DNA from: Bacteroidota bacterium
GTDB taxonomy: Bacteria > Bacteroidota > Bacteroidia > Chitinophagales > Chitinophagaceae
Assembly (NCBI GenBank): GCA_018267725.1
Contig: JAFDXY010000026.1
Span: 1-45,176 of the forward strand
Direction of reading: 5' to 3'
Length of the DNA stretch: 45,176 bases
Shown here piece after piece: positions 25,690-34,823 of this stretch. The notes below the pieces were generated by a model that did no database searches, was not told where the DNA came from, and saw only the letters and a list, made by a program, of their open reading frames with translations. The position numbers and the translations under genes were made by a program. The first letter of the stretch is position 1. Every line of letters begins with the position of its first letter.

Positions 25690-27191
25690 CCTGCATTCAT
25701 CATTTTTTTAAGTTTAGAAGAAAGTATAAATAAAACTATTGAAGCAATACCTGCCATATAAAAAAACAGCATAAAAAAGTCGTGTAAATTGTGCATTTGG
25801 TAACCTAAGAGTGAAGTTGTTCTACCACCATCAGGATATAATGAACTTAATACGCCTGCTAATTTATTTCCAAAAGCATTTGCTGTAAACCATATTGCCA
25901 TTAATAATGAAGAATATTTTAAAGGAGATAATTGATTAACTAACGATAAACCAATTGGCGATAAACACAATTCTCCGGCAGTATGCAAGGCATACATTCC
26001 TACTAACCAAATCATGCTTACTTTAATTCCGGTTTGCACATCTTTCACACCAAAAGCAATCCACAAATAACCTAAAGACATAAACAATAAACCTAATGCC
26101 ATTTTAAAAGGAGATTTTGGTTCTTTCTTTCCCAACTTCAACCAAAACCATGCAAAAAACGGTGCAAACAAAACAACAAATATTGAGTTTAAAGATTGAA
26201 ACCAACTTGTAGGCACTGTAAAAAAACCTAAATTTCTTTGTGTTTGTTCAGATGCAAAAAATGTTAGTGATGCACCTGCCTGCTCAAAAGCTCCCCAAAA
26301 GAAAATTACAAAAAAACATATTAAAAAAATAACACCTACTTTTTCTTTTTCAATTTTGGTTAATTTTTTATCTGAAAAAATAATTAACGGAATACCAATA
26401 AAACAAGCACTTAATAAATAAAATAAATAATTGTACTTAGCATCTAAATAAAACAATGCAATAAATAATAAAACCATAGCTGTCATTCCTAAAATAACAA
26501 TTACCGGAGAAAATAATTTTTTAGGTGCATTATCAGGCACTACACCTAATTGTTTACCTTCTGCATTTACAACATATTTTTTTTGAAATAATTTTTGAAT
26601 AATTACACTTATAATCATTCCAATACCACCCACTAAAAATGCCCATCTAAAATCTGCAGGATTACCTGTATCGCCAACCAAACCGCAAAGAAAAGGTCCA
26701 ATAGCACCACCTACATTAATTCCCATATAAAAAATAGTATAAGCAGCATCTTTTCTGGTATCTCCATGCGGATATAAATGCCCAACTAAAGATGAAATAT
26801 TTGGTTTAAAAAATCCGTTACCCGTAATCATTAAACCTAACCCTGAAAAAAATAATACAGATGATATATCGGGAGAAGAATGATACAAAGAACCACAAAA
26901 AAATAAAACCAACTCTCCTATTGCCATTACAATTCCACCAGTTATAATAGAACGATTATTACCCCAATATTTATCGGCAATAAAACCACCAATTAACGGA
27001 GATAAATACACTAAACTTAAATAACTGCCATATAAATTAGATGCAAAAACTTTATCAAACAACAAAGCTTTCGTCATAAATAAAATTAATATGGAACGCA
27101 TTCCATAAAAATTAAAACGTTCCCACATTTCGGTTGTAAATAAAACGTATAGGCCTTTGGGATGCCCTTTTTTCATTTGAGTTTCGGTCAT
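25686..27191 (-). CDS. POT family proton-dependent oligopeptide transporter
   Basis: From ATG 27191 the product has 501 residues; an internal Met five codons later is an alternative start. HPKGLYVLFTTEMWERFNFYGMRSIL carries the ExxERF-type motif of helix 1 that couples protons to peptide uptake in POT/PTR transporters. GGFIADKYWGNN is the loop 2-3 motif, FYMGINVGGAIGPFLCG is the PTR signature, and GELCLSPIGLSLVNQL is the conserved helix-10 block. About 14 hydrophobic segments are visible. It imports di- and tripeptides or similar compounds with H+. It diverges from purD and its stop overlaps the GT4 stop. Confidence 0.94.
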   Translation of the reverse strand: MTETQMKKGHPKGLYVLFTTEMWERFNFYGMRSILILFMTKALLFDKVFASNLYGSYLSLVYLSPLIGGFIADKYWGNNRSIITGGIVMAIGELVLFFCGSLYHSSPDISSVLFFSGLGLMITGNGFFKPNISSLVGHLYPHGDTRKDAAYTIFYMGINVGGAIGPFLCGLVGDTGNPADFRWAFLVGGIGMIISVIIQKLFQKKYVVNAEGKQLGVVPDNAPKKLFSPVIVILGMTAMVLLFIALFYLDAKYNYLFYLLSACFIGIPLIIFSDKKLTKIEKEKVGVIFLICFFVIFFWGAFEQAGASLTFFASEQTQRNLGFFTVPTSWFQSLNSIFVVLFAPFFAWFWLKLGKKEPKSPFKMALGLLFMSLGYLWIAFGVKDVQTGIKVSMIWLVGMYALHTAGELCLSPIGLSLVNQLSPLKYSSLLMAIWFTANAFGNKLAGVLSSLYPDGGRTTSLLGYQMHNLHDFFMLFFYMAGIASIVLFILSSKLKKMMNAG

Positions 27192-27267
27192 AAAAGTTAT
27201 TTTAAAACAAATCGTTAGTGGCTCAAAATAAGCATTAATTACAAATAAGTAATTCAAAATTGAAGAT

Positions 27268-27275
27268 TACTTTCG
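27268..27275 (+). promoter_or_regulatory. putative -7 promoter box for purD
   Basis: TACTTTCG fits TAnnTTCG and ends 5 nt before the ATG at 27281, which supports that start over the longer reading from 27260 whose codons overlap the box. Confidence 0.45.
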
Positions 27276-27280
27276 CAGCC

Positions 27281-28561
27281 ATGAATATTTTACTACTTGG
27301 CAGCGGCGGACGAGAACATGCTTTAGCATGGAAAATAAAACAAAGTTATCATTGCAATCAACTATTTATTGCTCCCGGAAATCCCGGAACTGCACAATGC
27401 GGAATCAATGTAATGCTTGATGTGCTTGAGTTTGAACATATTAAAAAGTTTTGTATTGATAATAAAATAAACATTGTTGTAGTAGGTGCAGAAGAACCAT
27501 TGGTTAAAGGTATTTATGATTATTTAATGAATAGTGAATGGAATGGTTTTGTAATTGGTCCAAGCCAAAACGCTGCACAATTAGAAGGCAGTAAAGCATT
27601 TTCTAAAAAATTTATGCAAAGGCATCATATTCCAACAGCAGCTTACGTAGAATTTACTATAAATAATTTTGAAGAAGGAAAACAATACATTCAACAACAT
27701 ACCTTACCCATTGTTTTAAAAGCCGATGGATTGGCTGCCGGCAAAGGCGTTGTTATTGCACAAACACATAAAGAAGCTTTACAAGTTTTTGAAGAAATGA
27801 TTATCAATAAACAATTTGGCAACGCAAGTGCTAAAGTTGTAATTGAACAATTTTTGTTGGGTATTGAAGTAAGTGTTTTTGTTTTAACCAACGGAAAAGA
27901 TTATCAAATTATTGGTCATGCAAAAGATTATAAACGTATTGGAGAAGGCGATACAGGCTTAAACACAGGCGGTATGGGTTGTGTAACACCTGTTCCATTT
28001 ATGAATGATGTTTTTATGAATGAAGTAGAAGAAACAATTATTAAACCAACCATAAATGGGTTATACCAAGAAGAATTAATTTATAATGGTTTTATATTTT
28101 TTGGATTAATTAATGTTGAAGGGAAACCTTTTGTTATTGAATACAATTGCCGTATGGGAGATCCCGAAACCGAAGTTGTAATGCCAAGATTATATACAGA
28201 TTTGGTTGCATTATTTGCAGCAATGGATAATGGAACATTGGCAGATACAAATATTTCTTATAATGAAAATTGTTATGCAACTGTTGTTGCAGTAAGCGGC
28301 GGCTACCCGGGAGATTATAAAAAGAATTTGCAAATTGACGGATTAGAGAATATTTTGAGTGATAAAAACGCCATTGTTTTTCATGCAGGAACTAAACAAG
28401 ATAAAACAGGTAATATTCTTACCAATGGTGGAAGGGTATTGACTGTAACATCACAAGGCAATACAATAACAGAAGCAGTAAATGAATCTAAAAAAATATT
28501 AGAGCAAATTAATTTTGAAGGAATGTATTATAGAAAAGATATTGGTTATGAGTTTGAATAG
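27281..28561 (+). CDS. purD: phosphoribosylamine--glycine ligase
   Basis: PurD joins phosphoribosylamine and glycine with ATP in the second step of purine synthesis. From ATG 27281 it has 426 residues, the usual size. It begins MNILLLGSGGREHALAWKI, the family N-terminus, followed by IGPSQNAAQLEGSKAFSKKF and the ATP-grasp lid PIVLKADGLAAGKGVV. GEGDTGLNTGGMGCVTP and the metal-binding EYNCRMGDPETE complete the active site. The start is ATG 27281 because upstream in-frame codons overlap a promoter-like box. It ends 12 nt before a long palindrome. No other pur gene is in the window. Confidence 0.97.
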   Translation: MNILLLGSGGREHALAWKIKQSYHCNQLFIAPGNPGTAQCGINVMLDVLEFEHIKKFCIDNKINIVVVGAEEPLVKGIYDYLMNSEWNGFVIGPSQNAAQLEGSKAFSKKFMQRHHIPTAAYVEFTINNFEEGKQYIQQHTLPIVLKADGLAAGKGVVIAQTHKEALQVFEEMIINKQFGNASAKVVIEQFLLGIEVSVFVLTNGKDYQIIGHAKDYKRIGEGDTGLNTGGMGCVTPVPFMNDVFMNEVEETIIKPTINGLYQEELIYNGFIFFGLINVEGKPFVIEYNCRMGDPETEVVMPRLYTDLVALFAAMDNGTLADTNISYNENCYATVVAVSGGYPGDYKKNLQIDGLENILSDKNAIVFHAGTKQDKTGNILTNGGRVLTVTSQGNTITEAVNESKKILEQINFEGMYYRKDIGYEFE

Positions 28562-28573
28562 AGTTTTGAATAA

Positions 28574-28610
28574 TAATACCTATAAGGTTTTAAAAACCTT
28601 ATAGGTATTA
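28574..28610 (+). repeat. 18-bp perfect inverted repeat after purD (terminator-like)
   Basis: The arms TAATACCTATAAGGTTTT and their exact complement are separated by one base. The inner TTTTAAAAA can act as loop, and a T6 run follows at about 28622. It lies 12 nt after the purD stop and before the zeta-like gene. It could terminate transcription in either direction. From memory, ACCTATAAGGT palindromes are dispersed in Bacteroidota genomes. Confidence 0.7.
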
Positions 28611-28668
28611 TGTGTTACTGGTTTTTTAATAATATTCTTTTAAACAACTAAAGATATACTTTTATACT

Positions 28669-29243
28669 ATGCCTAATCTGTATATCATAGCTGGACCAAA
28701 TGGTGCAGGAAAAACTACTGCGGCATTTAGCTTATTACCCGAAGTTTTTTTAACAACTGAATTTATTAATGCCGATGAAATTGCAAGAGGTTTGTCTCCT
28801 TTAAATCCCGAAGGAGTTGCACTTCAAGCAGGGAAAATAATGTTAAACAGAATTCGTACATTAATTAATGATAAAAAAGATTTTGCATTTGAAACAACAT
28901 TATCGGGTTTAGGATATATTCAATTATTAAAAGAAGCTACAAATAAAAACTATACCGTTATTCTGTTTTTTGTTTGGCTAAACAGTTTTGAATTAGCTAA
29001 AGAACGAGTTGCTATTAGGGGGTTAGTAAAGGTGGACATAATATACCTGAATTAACAATTAAAAGAAGGTTTACAAAAGGAATAATGAACCTAAAAAAAT
29101 ACGTTGAACTTGTAACAGATTGGTATATTTATGACAACTCTGGTACAGAGTATTTAATTGTAGCCAAATCTATAAACAATAATACAGAAATATTTAATTT
29201 TGAAACCTACAAACAAATCATTGGTAATGAAACCGCATCCTAA
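28669..29243 (+). pseudogene. zeta-toxin-like P-loop kinase, frameshifted in a G5 tract
   Basis: The first frame (28669-29055) encodes YIIAGPNGAGKTT (Walker A), FINADEIARGLSPLNPEG and FAFETTLSG, typical of zeta-toxin/AAA_33 kinases that phosphorylate small substrates such as UDP-sugars in the best-studied toxins. It runs out of homology at AIR and stops 11 codons later. The expected continuation, VSKGGHNIPELTIKRRF followed by about 55 more residues to a stop at 29241-29243, is in another frame. The G run 29018-29022 explains the shift: three Gs would join the frames as RVSKGGH, five do not. All other residues look intact, so the change is recent, a sequence error, or a length-variable switch. 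Its end overlaps a small partner gene by 17 nt. Confidence 0.8.
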
Positions 29244-29388
29244 AGCAAATGATTTAAGCAGCAAAATAAAAGTTGCTTTAGACAAAGCCATTGAGAAAGT
29301 TATTGCAGAAACAAAAGCAAAAAACAGTTATATGGTGGTATCAGATAAAAAAGGAAACATTAAAAAAATTCCTGCCAGCGAATTATAA
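29227..29388 (+). CDS. small protein overlapping the zeta-like gene, possible partner/antitoxin
   Basis: From ATG 29227 this is 53 residues. A helical, alternating Lys/Glu part (SSKIKVALDKAIEKVIAETK) is followed by a short strand pair (YMVVSDKKGNIKKIPASEL). It starts inside the last 17 nt of the zeta-like frame, so the two are translationally linked. Small proteins of this shape commonly accompany zeta-like kinases in Bacteroidota (recollection), suggesting an antitoxin or accessory role. A TTG start further upstream (29200) is possible but overlaps more. Its stop overlaps the end of the convergent gene by 6 nt. Confidence 0.68.
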   Translation: MKPHPKANDLSSKIKVALDKAIEKVIAETKAKNSYMVVSDKKGNIKKIPASEL

Positions 29389-29952
29389 TTTCGTTTCATA
29401 ACTTCTTACTACAACAAATTTGTATCCTTTATCTCCTTTAACCATTTTATATTGAATGGTTCTTTTGGTATCGGTTGATGGTGCATTTAAGTTGCTAACA
29501 TTGTGTATTGGAAATTTTCTAAATATGTTTCCTTCTATAACTGTAAACTCATCATTTCCGTTATACCCTGCACTTAGTTTTGCATCATCTTTTATATCGG
29601 GGAAATAAATAGATGAGCAACTTTTATTTTCTTCAGATGCAATACCAATTACAGTAGCTTTTAAAAAATCGGGTGCTTTATAAACAAACAATAATAAATC
29701 CGGAAAGCCATCATTATTAAAATCATCTACTGCAACAAATTTTATTTTCCCTTCAATGGTAAAATCTAAATCTCTCGCATCACTATCAAACCCAATTACC
29801 TTAATGCTTATACTATTTTTTTCTTTGCCTTTATTATTTGTATAAACTCTGTAACCGCTTTTGCCAACTTGTACTAATGTATCTATTTTTTTAAACTGAG
29901 CATTAACTTTTACGCAACAAAAAATAACTATTAAAAAAAGAATTTTTTTCAT
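29383..29952 (-). CDS. secreted hypothetical protein with an FG-GAP-like calcium loop
   Basis: The 189-residue protein starts at ATG 29952; a GTG directly precedes it. A signal peptide covers MKKILFLIVIFCCVKVNAQ. VDDFNNDGFPDLLLF (about 73-87) is a D-x-N-x-D-G-x-x-D loop as in FG-GAP/VCBS repeats, usually a Ca2+ site. The remainder is strand-rich with no recognised catalytic motif. Probably periplasmic or surface-exposed. It follows icmF on the same strand after 24 nt (minus-strand order icmF then this gene is reversed in coordinates: icmF ends at 29977), so it may be at the distal end of that transcript. Confidence 0.75.
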   Translation of the reverse strand: MKKILFLIVIFCCVKVNAQFKKIDTLVQVGKSGYRVYTNNKGKEKNSISIKVIGFDSDARDLDFTIEGKIKFVAVDDFNNDGFPDLLLFVYKAPDFLKATVIGIASEENKSCSSIYFPDIKDDAKLSAGYNGNDEFTVIEGNIFRKFPIHNVSNLNAPSTDTKRTIQYKMVKGDKGYKFVVVRSYETKL

Positions 29953-29976
29953 CACTAAATTTTATGTGTTGCGAAA

Positions 29977-32900
29977 CTACATACTTCTTCTATACTGCCC
30001 ACCAACTTGGTATAATGCATGTGTAATTTGCCCTAAAGAACAATACTTAACGGTTTCCATTAATTCTTCAAATAAATTTCCGTTGTTAATGGCAACTTGT
30101 TTTAGTTGATTTAATTTTTGATCGGCGATATTTTTATTGCGTTTATGAAAGGCTTGAAGGTTTTGTATTTGTTGTTCTTTTTCTTCTTTGGTTGAACGAA
30201 TAACTTCATTAGGAATAACAGTTGGAGAGCCGTTTTTATTTAAGAAAGTATTTACGCCAACAATTGGTAAATCTCCATTTGCTTTTTGCATTTCATAATG
30301 CATACTTTCTTCTTGAATTTTATTGCGTTGATACATTCTTTCCATTGCACCTAAAACACCACCGCGTTCGTTAATTCTCTCAAACTCAAGCAGCACGGCT
30401 TCTTCAACCAAATTGGTTAATTCTTCAATAGCAAAACTTCCTTGTATAAAATTTTCTGTTTTGGCACTTCCTAATTCTCTATTAATAATTAATTGAATAG
30501 CCATTGCACGCCTTACACTTTCTTCGGTTGGTGTGGTAATAGCTTCATCGTAAGCATTGGTATGTAAAGAATTGCAGTTATCATAAATGGCGTACAATGC
30601 TTGTAAAGTTGTTCTTATATCATTAAAATCTATTTCTTGTGCATGCAAACTTCTTCCGCTTGTTTGAATATGATATTTTAATTTTTGAGAACGCTCGTTG
30701 GCTTTGTATTTATACTTCATTGCTTTTGCCCAAATTCTTCTGGCCACTCTTCCTATTACACTATATTCTGCATCCATTCCATTACTAAAAAAGAAAGAAA
30801 GGTTTGCAGCAAAATCATCAATATTCATTCCTCTACTTAAATAATATTCTACATAAGTAAAACCGTTTGATAAAGTAAAAGCCAATTGTGTTATAGGGTT
30901 TGCTCCTGCTTCTGCAATATGATAACCACTTATAGAAACGCTATAAAAGTTTCTTACTTTATTATTAATGAAAAATTCTTGTACATCGCCCATTAATTTT
31001 AATGCAAACTCTGTTGAGAAGATGCAAGTGTTTTGTGCCTGATCTTCTTTTAAAATATCTGCTTGCACTGTACCACGCACTTGCGATAGTGCTTCTGCTT
31101 TTATTTTTTCATACACATCTTTTGGTAAAACTTCATCTCCACTTAATCCTAATAATTGCAAGCCTAAACCATTGTTTCCTTCGGGTAATCTTTCGGGAGA
31201 AGAAGGATTATAATAAGATGGTTGATTTTGACGAGCATATTTTTTTGTGAGTGTTTCTTTTACCATTGCCCATTGTTCATTATCCATTATCCATTTCTCA
31301 CATAATTGATCAATAGCTGCATTCATAAACATAGCCAAAATAATAGGTGCAGGTCCATTAATTGTCATGCTTACAGAAGTTTTAGAATTGCATAAATCAA
31401 AACCGCTGTATAATTTTTTTGCATCATCAACTGTTGCAATGCTTACGCCGCTATTACCAACTTTGCCATAAATATCTGGGCGAAAATCTGGGTCTTCTCC
31501 ATATAACGTAACGCTATCAAACGCAGTGCTGAGGCGTATTGCAGGCTGCCCAAGCGATACATAATGAAAACGTTTATTGGTTCTTTCTGGGCCGCCCTCT
31601 CCTGCAAACATTCTGGTAGGATCTTCACCTTCACGTTTTAATTCAAACACACCACTTGTATAAGGAAATTCTCCAGGAATATTTTCTTCTAATTGCCATT
31701 TTAAAATATCGCCCCAATCTTTATACTTAGGTAATACAACTTTTTTAATTTTTGTTCCGCTTAATGAAGTATTGATTAATGATTGTTTAATTGTTTTATC
31801 TCTAACAGTATATTCAAAATAATCGTTATTATATTTTTTTACAACATTATTCCAATTGTCAATTAATTTTTTACATTCTGCATGAAGTTGTTGTTCTAAA
31901 TTATTTTTAGCCTCTCTCCAACCCTCTCCAAAGGAGAGTGCTTTTGATAAATTTTTAATTTCTTCAACACCATTTATTTGATATAGTTTACTTGCAATAA
32001 CACATTGTTCATTTACCCAAGTATCATAATTTTTATTGGCATCAACAATTTCGCTTAAATATCTTACACGTTTTGGCGGAATAATTTGAGATTTTGTTGT
32101 TGTATCTTTTATATGTTTATGGTGTTCTATTTTACCAAAAGAAATATTTGTTTTGGTTTGTACTGCGTTTATAATTTTTTCAAACAATTCATTTACACCT
32201 GCATCGTTAAACTGTGCTGCAATAGTGCCAACAATAGGCAATTCTTCATCTTTTGCAGTAAATAATTTATGGTTTCTTTTGTATTGTTTTCTTACATCAT
32301 GCAAAGCATCTAAAGCTCCGGCTTTATCAAATTTGTTTATGCAAATAACATCTGCATAATCTAACATATTAATTTTTTCTAATTGAGAAGCAGCACCGTA
32401 TTCGGGTGTCATTACATACATACTTACATTACAATAATCTAAAATGCTTGCATCACTTTGCCCAACGCCTGCACTTTCTAAAATAATAAAATCATAAGCA
32501 GCTTGTTTACAAATATCAATGGCTTCTTGCACATATTCGCTTAATGCTTTATCACTTTCGCGTGTTGCCAAACTACGCATATATGCACGAGGGTGTGAAA
32601 TAGAATTCATTCTTATTCTATCTCCCAACAAAGCACCGCCTGTTTTTTTCTTGCTTGGGTCAACACTAATAACAGCAATAGTTTTATCTGTAAACGTATT
32701 TAAATATCTTCTTACAATTTCATCGGTAACCGAACTTTTTCCTGCACCACCGGTACCTGTAATTCCAAGTACGGGAATGTTTTCTTTAACAGTATATGCA
32801 GATTGTTGTAAACCGTTTTCTGCATTGGTAATTTTTCTTGCAATGCTTCTTATATCTTTTACTTCGCCTAAAGTCATTGCTTTTTTATACGTTCCATTTC

Positions 32901-33333
32901 CATTCAAATTAAAATCGCATTGTTTTATTACATCTTCAATCATTCCTTCTAATCCTAATTTTCTTCCATCATCTGGCGAATAAATTTTTGTAATTCCATA
33001 GTTATGCAATTCTCTAATTTCATCGGGCAAAATAGTTCCGCCACCGCCGCCAAAAATTTTTATATGGCTACAACTATTTTCTTCTAACAAATCTTTCATG
33101 TATTTAAAAAACTCAACATGCCCGCCTTGATAAGAAGTAATGGCAATGCCTTGCACATCTTCTTCAATAGCACATTCTACAATTTCATGTACACTACGGT
33201 TATGGCCTAAATGAATAATTTCTGCACCTTTTGCCTGCATTATTCTACGCATAATATTTATGGCAGCATCGTGCCCGTCAAACAAACTGGCAGCAGTAAC
33301 AATTCTAATTTTATTTGAAGAAGTATAGCTCAT
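29977..33333 (-). CDS. icmF: fused isobutyryl-CoA mutase IcmF (B12 domain - G-protein chaperone - mutase)
   Basis: IcmF interconverts isobutyryl-CoA and n-butyryl-CoA (some members act on pivalyl- or isovaleryl-CoA) using adenosylcobalamin, with a built-in MeaB-like GTPase for cofactor loading. From ATG 33333 it has 1118 residues. The domain order is diagnostic. The B12 domain at about 8-140 has LFDGHDAA with cobalt ligand His21. The GTPase at about 185-400 has GTGGAGKSS (P-loop, about 193-201), [27 protein letters not shown] and NKFD. After a linker, the mutase TIM barrel runs from about 540 to the end. The usual length is about 1090; the linker carries a palindrome-coded stretch [11 protein letters not shown] at about 466-476. 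An upstream longer reading adds only a hydrophobic leader. It diverges from an aldose epimerase. Confidence 0.95.
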   Translation of the reverse strand: MSYTSSNKIRIVTAASLFDGHDAAINIMRRIMQAKGAEIIHLGHNRSVHEIVECAIEEDVQGIAITSYQGGHVEFFKYMKDLLEENSCSHIKIFGGGGGTILPDEIRELHNYGITKIYSPDDGRKLGLEGMIEDVIKQCDFNLNGNGTYKKAMTLGEVKDIRSIARKITNAENGLQQSAYTVKENIPVLGITGTGGAGKSSVTDEIVRRYLNTFTDKTIAVISVDPSKKKTGGALLGDRIRMNSISHPRAYMRSLATRESDKALSEYVQEAIDICKQAAYDFIILESAGVGQSDASILDYCNVSMYVMTPEYGAASQLEKINMLDYADVICINKFDKAGALDALHDVRKQYKRNHKLFTAKDEELPIVGTIAAQFNDAGVNELFEKIINAVQTKTNISFGKIEHHKHIKDTTTKSQIIPPKRVRYLSEIVDANKNYDTWVNEQCVIASKLYQINGVEEIKNLSKALSFGEGWREAKNNLEQQLHAECKKLIDNWNNVVKKYNNDYFEYTVRDKTIKQSLINTSLSGTKIKKVVLPKYKDWGDILKWQLEENIPGEFPYTSGVFELKREGEDPTRMFAGEGGPERTNKRFHYVSLGQPAIRLSTAFDSVTLYGEDPDFRPDIYGKVGNSGVSIATVDDAKKLYSGFDLCNSKTSVSMTINGPAPIILAMFMNAAIDQLCEKWIMDNEQWAMVKETLTKKYARQNQPSYYNPSSPERLPEGNNGLGLQLLGLSGDEVLPKDVYEKIKAEALSQVRGTVQADILKEDQAQNTCIFSTEFALKLMGDVQEFFINNKVRNFYSVSISGYHIAEAGANPITQLAFTLSNGFTYVEYYLSRGMNIDDFAANLSFFFSNGMDAEYSVIGRVARRIWAKAMKYKYKANERSQKLKYHIQTSGRSLHAQEIDFNDIRTTLQALYAIYDNCNSLHTNAYDEAITTPTEESVRRAMAIQLIINRELGSAKTENFIQGSFAIEELTNLVEEAVLLEFERINERGGVLGAMERMYQRNKIQEESMHYEMQKANGDLPIVGVNTFLNKNGSPTVIPNEVIRSTKEEKEQQIQNLQAFHKRNKNIADQKLNQLKQVAINNGNLFEELMETVKYCSLGQITHALYQVGGQYRRSM
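31911..31944 (-). repeat. palindrome-containing insert in the icmF linker
   Basis: The core CTCTCC-AAA-GGAGAG (31924-31938) is flanked by a further CTCTCTCC run, and the coding strand reads [12 protein letters not shown]. This peptide recurs in my memory as the translation of dispersed Bacteroidota palindromes. It sits in the linker between the GTPase and mutase domains, where extra residues should be tolerated. Confidence 0.65.
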
Positions 33334-33350
33334 ATAAAATAATAAAAACG

Positions 33351-33358
33351 CAAATGTA
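33351..33358 (-). promoter_or_regulatory. putative -7 promoter box for icmF
   Basis: On the minus strand TACATTTG fits TAnnTTTG exactly and lies 17 nt before the icmF ATG in the icmF/epimerase divergent spacer. TTG triplets occur upstream, but at about 14 nt rather than the usual spacing. Confidence 0.45.
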
Positions 33359-33431
33359 ATTACAAAAACAAACAATTGTTAGTTTTTGGATGATTGGATT
33401 TATTTTACTTACATTGTTAAAAAAATAAACT

Positions 33432-34364
33432 ATGCGTTTTAGTGTTTCAGTTACAGATAATTCAATAATTAATTTAGTTGATACAACCAATAATTGCAAA
33501 GCAGTTATTTATAAGTTTGGTGCTTTGTTAAATGAATTTTCGATTGAAAAAAATAATGAACGTATAAATATTATTGATGGTTTTACTTCTGTTGAAAATG
33601 CTAAAACCAATATTACACAAGGGTTTCAGAGCAGCAAACTTTCTCCATTTGTATGCAGAATGAAAAACGGAGAATATTATTTTAATAACCAATTATATAA
33701 AATTGAAAAATTTTATTTGGGTACAGATGCTATTCATGGTTTGCTTTACAATGCCGAGTTTTCAATAATTGCTTCACATGCAGATAACAATTGTGCATCG
33801 GTTGGATTAAAATATATTTATACTGCAACAGATAAAGGCTATCCTTTTTCTTTTGAAATATTTGTTAATTGGAAATTAGAAGCCAATAATAATTTATCGG
33901 TTACTACAACTTTATTACATCATAACAAACAAAATATACCTATTGCAGATGGATGGCATCCGTATTTTTCTTTATCAGAAAGTGTTGATGATTGTGTGTT
34001 GCAGTTTGATAGTACAGAACAAATTGAATTTGACAACACATTAATACCTACCGGAAAAAAAATTAAAGATGAACGCTTTATGCAAGGTTCATCTTTAAAA
34101 AGTATTGAGTTAGATAATTGTTTTGAATTAAAAAATCCCGGAAAATCGAATTGCATTTTAAAAACAAAAGATTTACAACTAACTATTCAACCATCTGCCA
34201 ATTATCCTTTCTTACAAATTTATATACCACCGCACAGAAAAAGTATTGCTATAGAAAATCTTAGTGCATTACCCGATTGTTTTAATAATAAAATTGGTTT
34301 GCTATTATTAGAGCCTGAAAAACAAATTAGTTTTAAAACAACTTACAACATAAAATTACTATAA
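33432..34364 (+). CDS. aldose 1-epimerase family protein
   Basis: The 310-residue protein has the galactose-mutarotase-like beta-sandwich pattern. Near the N-terminus is VIYKFGALLNEFSI; the substrate-site blocks are FQSSKLSPFVCRMKNG, DAIHGLL (His) and ADGWHPYFSL (His), followed by late acidic residues in ENLSALPDCFN. Members convert alpha and beta anomers of hexoses; specificity cannot be read here, and some members act on hexose 6-phosphates. No signal peptide is present, so it is probably cytoplasmic. Its stop overlaps that of convergent ridA by 6 nt. Confidence 0.85.
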   Translation: MRFSVSVTDNSIINLVDTTNNCKAVIYKFGALLNEFSIEKNNERINIIDGFTSVENAKTNITQGFQSSKLSPFVCRMKNGEYYFNNQLYKIEKFYLGTDAIHGLLYNAEFSIIASHADNNCASVGLKYIYTATDKGYPFSFEIFVNWKLEANNNLSVTTTLLHHNKQNIPIADGWHPYFSLSESVDDCVLQFDSTEQIEFDNTLIPTGKKIKDERFMQGSSLKSIELDNCFELKNPGKSNCILKTKDLQLTIQPSANYPFLQIYIPPHRKSIAIENLSALPDCFNNKIGLLLLEPEKQISFKTTYNIKLL

Positions 34365-34745
34365 ATCAATAATGGCAGTTATACTTATTTCAACATTTAC
34401 ATTCTTTGGTAAGCCTTTAACAGCAACAGTTTCACGTGCAGGATAATCTCCTGAAAAATAACTTCCATAAACTTCATTCACTTCTGCAAACAAACTCATA
34501 TCACTTAAAAAGATAGTTGTTTTAATAGCATGATCAAATGTAATTTTTGCTTCCTCTAAAATAGCTTTCACATTTTTCATTACCTGATGAGCTTCATCTT
34601 TTACGCTGCCTTTAATTAATTCATTAGTTGCAGGATCAATAGCAACTTGCCCACTAATAAATAAAAAACCATTTGCTTTTACAGCTTGGTTATAAGGGCC
34701 AATAGGTGCCGGAGCTTTATCTGTTTTAATAATTTGCTTAGCCAT
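34359..34745 (-). CDS. ridA: RidA family reactive intermediate/imine deaminase
   Basis: RidA hydrolyses reactive enamine/imine intermediates made by PLP enzymes such as threonine dehydratase, protecting other enzymes. The 128-residue product has the standard length and pattern: IIKTDKAPAPIGPYNQAVKANGFLFISGQVA at the N-terminus, KTTIFLSDMSLFAEVNEVYGSYF in the middle, and the signature PARETVAVKGLPKNVNVEISITAI with the conserved Arg. It is a homotrimer in the cytosol. It stands alone between an epimerase and the 3HCDH-C gene, diverging from the latter. Confidence 0.95.
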   Translation of the reverse strand: MAKQIIKTDKAPAPIGPYNQAVKANGFLFISGQVAIDPATNELIKGSVKDEAHQVMKNVKAILEEAKITFDHAIKTTIFLSDMSLFAEVNEVYGSYFSGDYPARETVAVKGLPKNVNVEISITAIIDL

Positions 34746-34795
34746 ACATTATATATTTTAAAGCAATTAACTGCATTTTCATTAATCAGCCAACT

Positions 34796-34803
34796 TACAT
34801 TTG
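34796..34803 (+). promoter_or_regulatory. putative -7 promoter box for the 3HCDH-C / tsaB pair
   Basis: TACATTTG is an exact TAnnTTTG match, 20 nt before the ATG at 34824. It lies in the ridA-divergent spacer and would drive the next two genes, which are 7 nt apart. Confidence 0.5.
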
Positions 34804-34823
34804 CAATTGGTAAAAATTTTTAA

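Noticed and set aside
32519..32983. 154-residue plus-strand open frame antisense to icmF
   Set aside because: It lies wholly within the well-conserved GTPase region of icmF, has no recognisable domain and mirrors codon bias of the real gene. Treated as a shadow frame.
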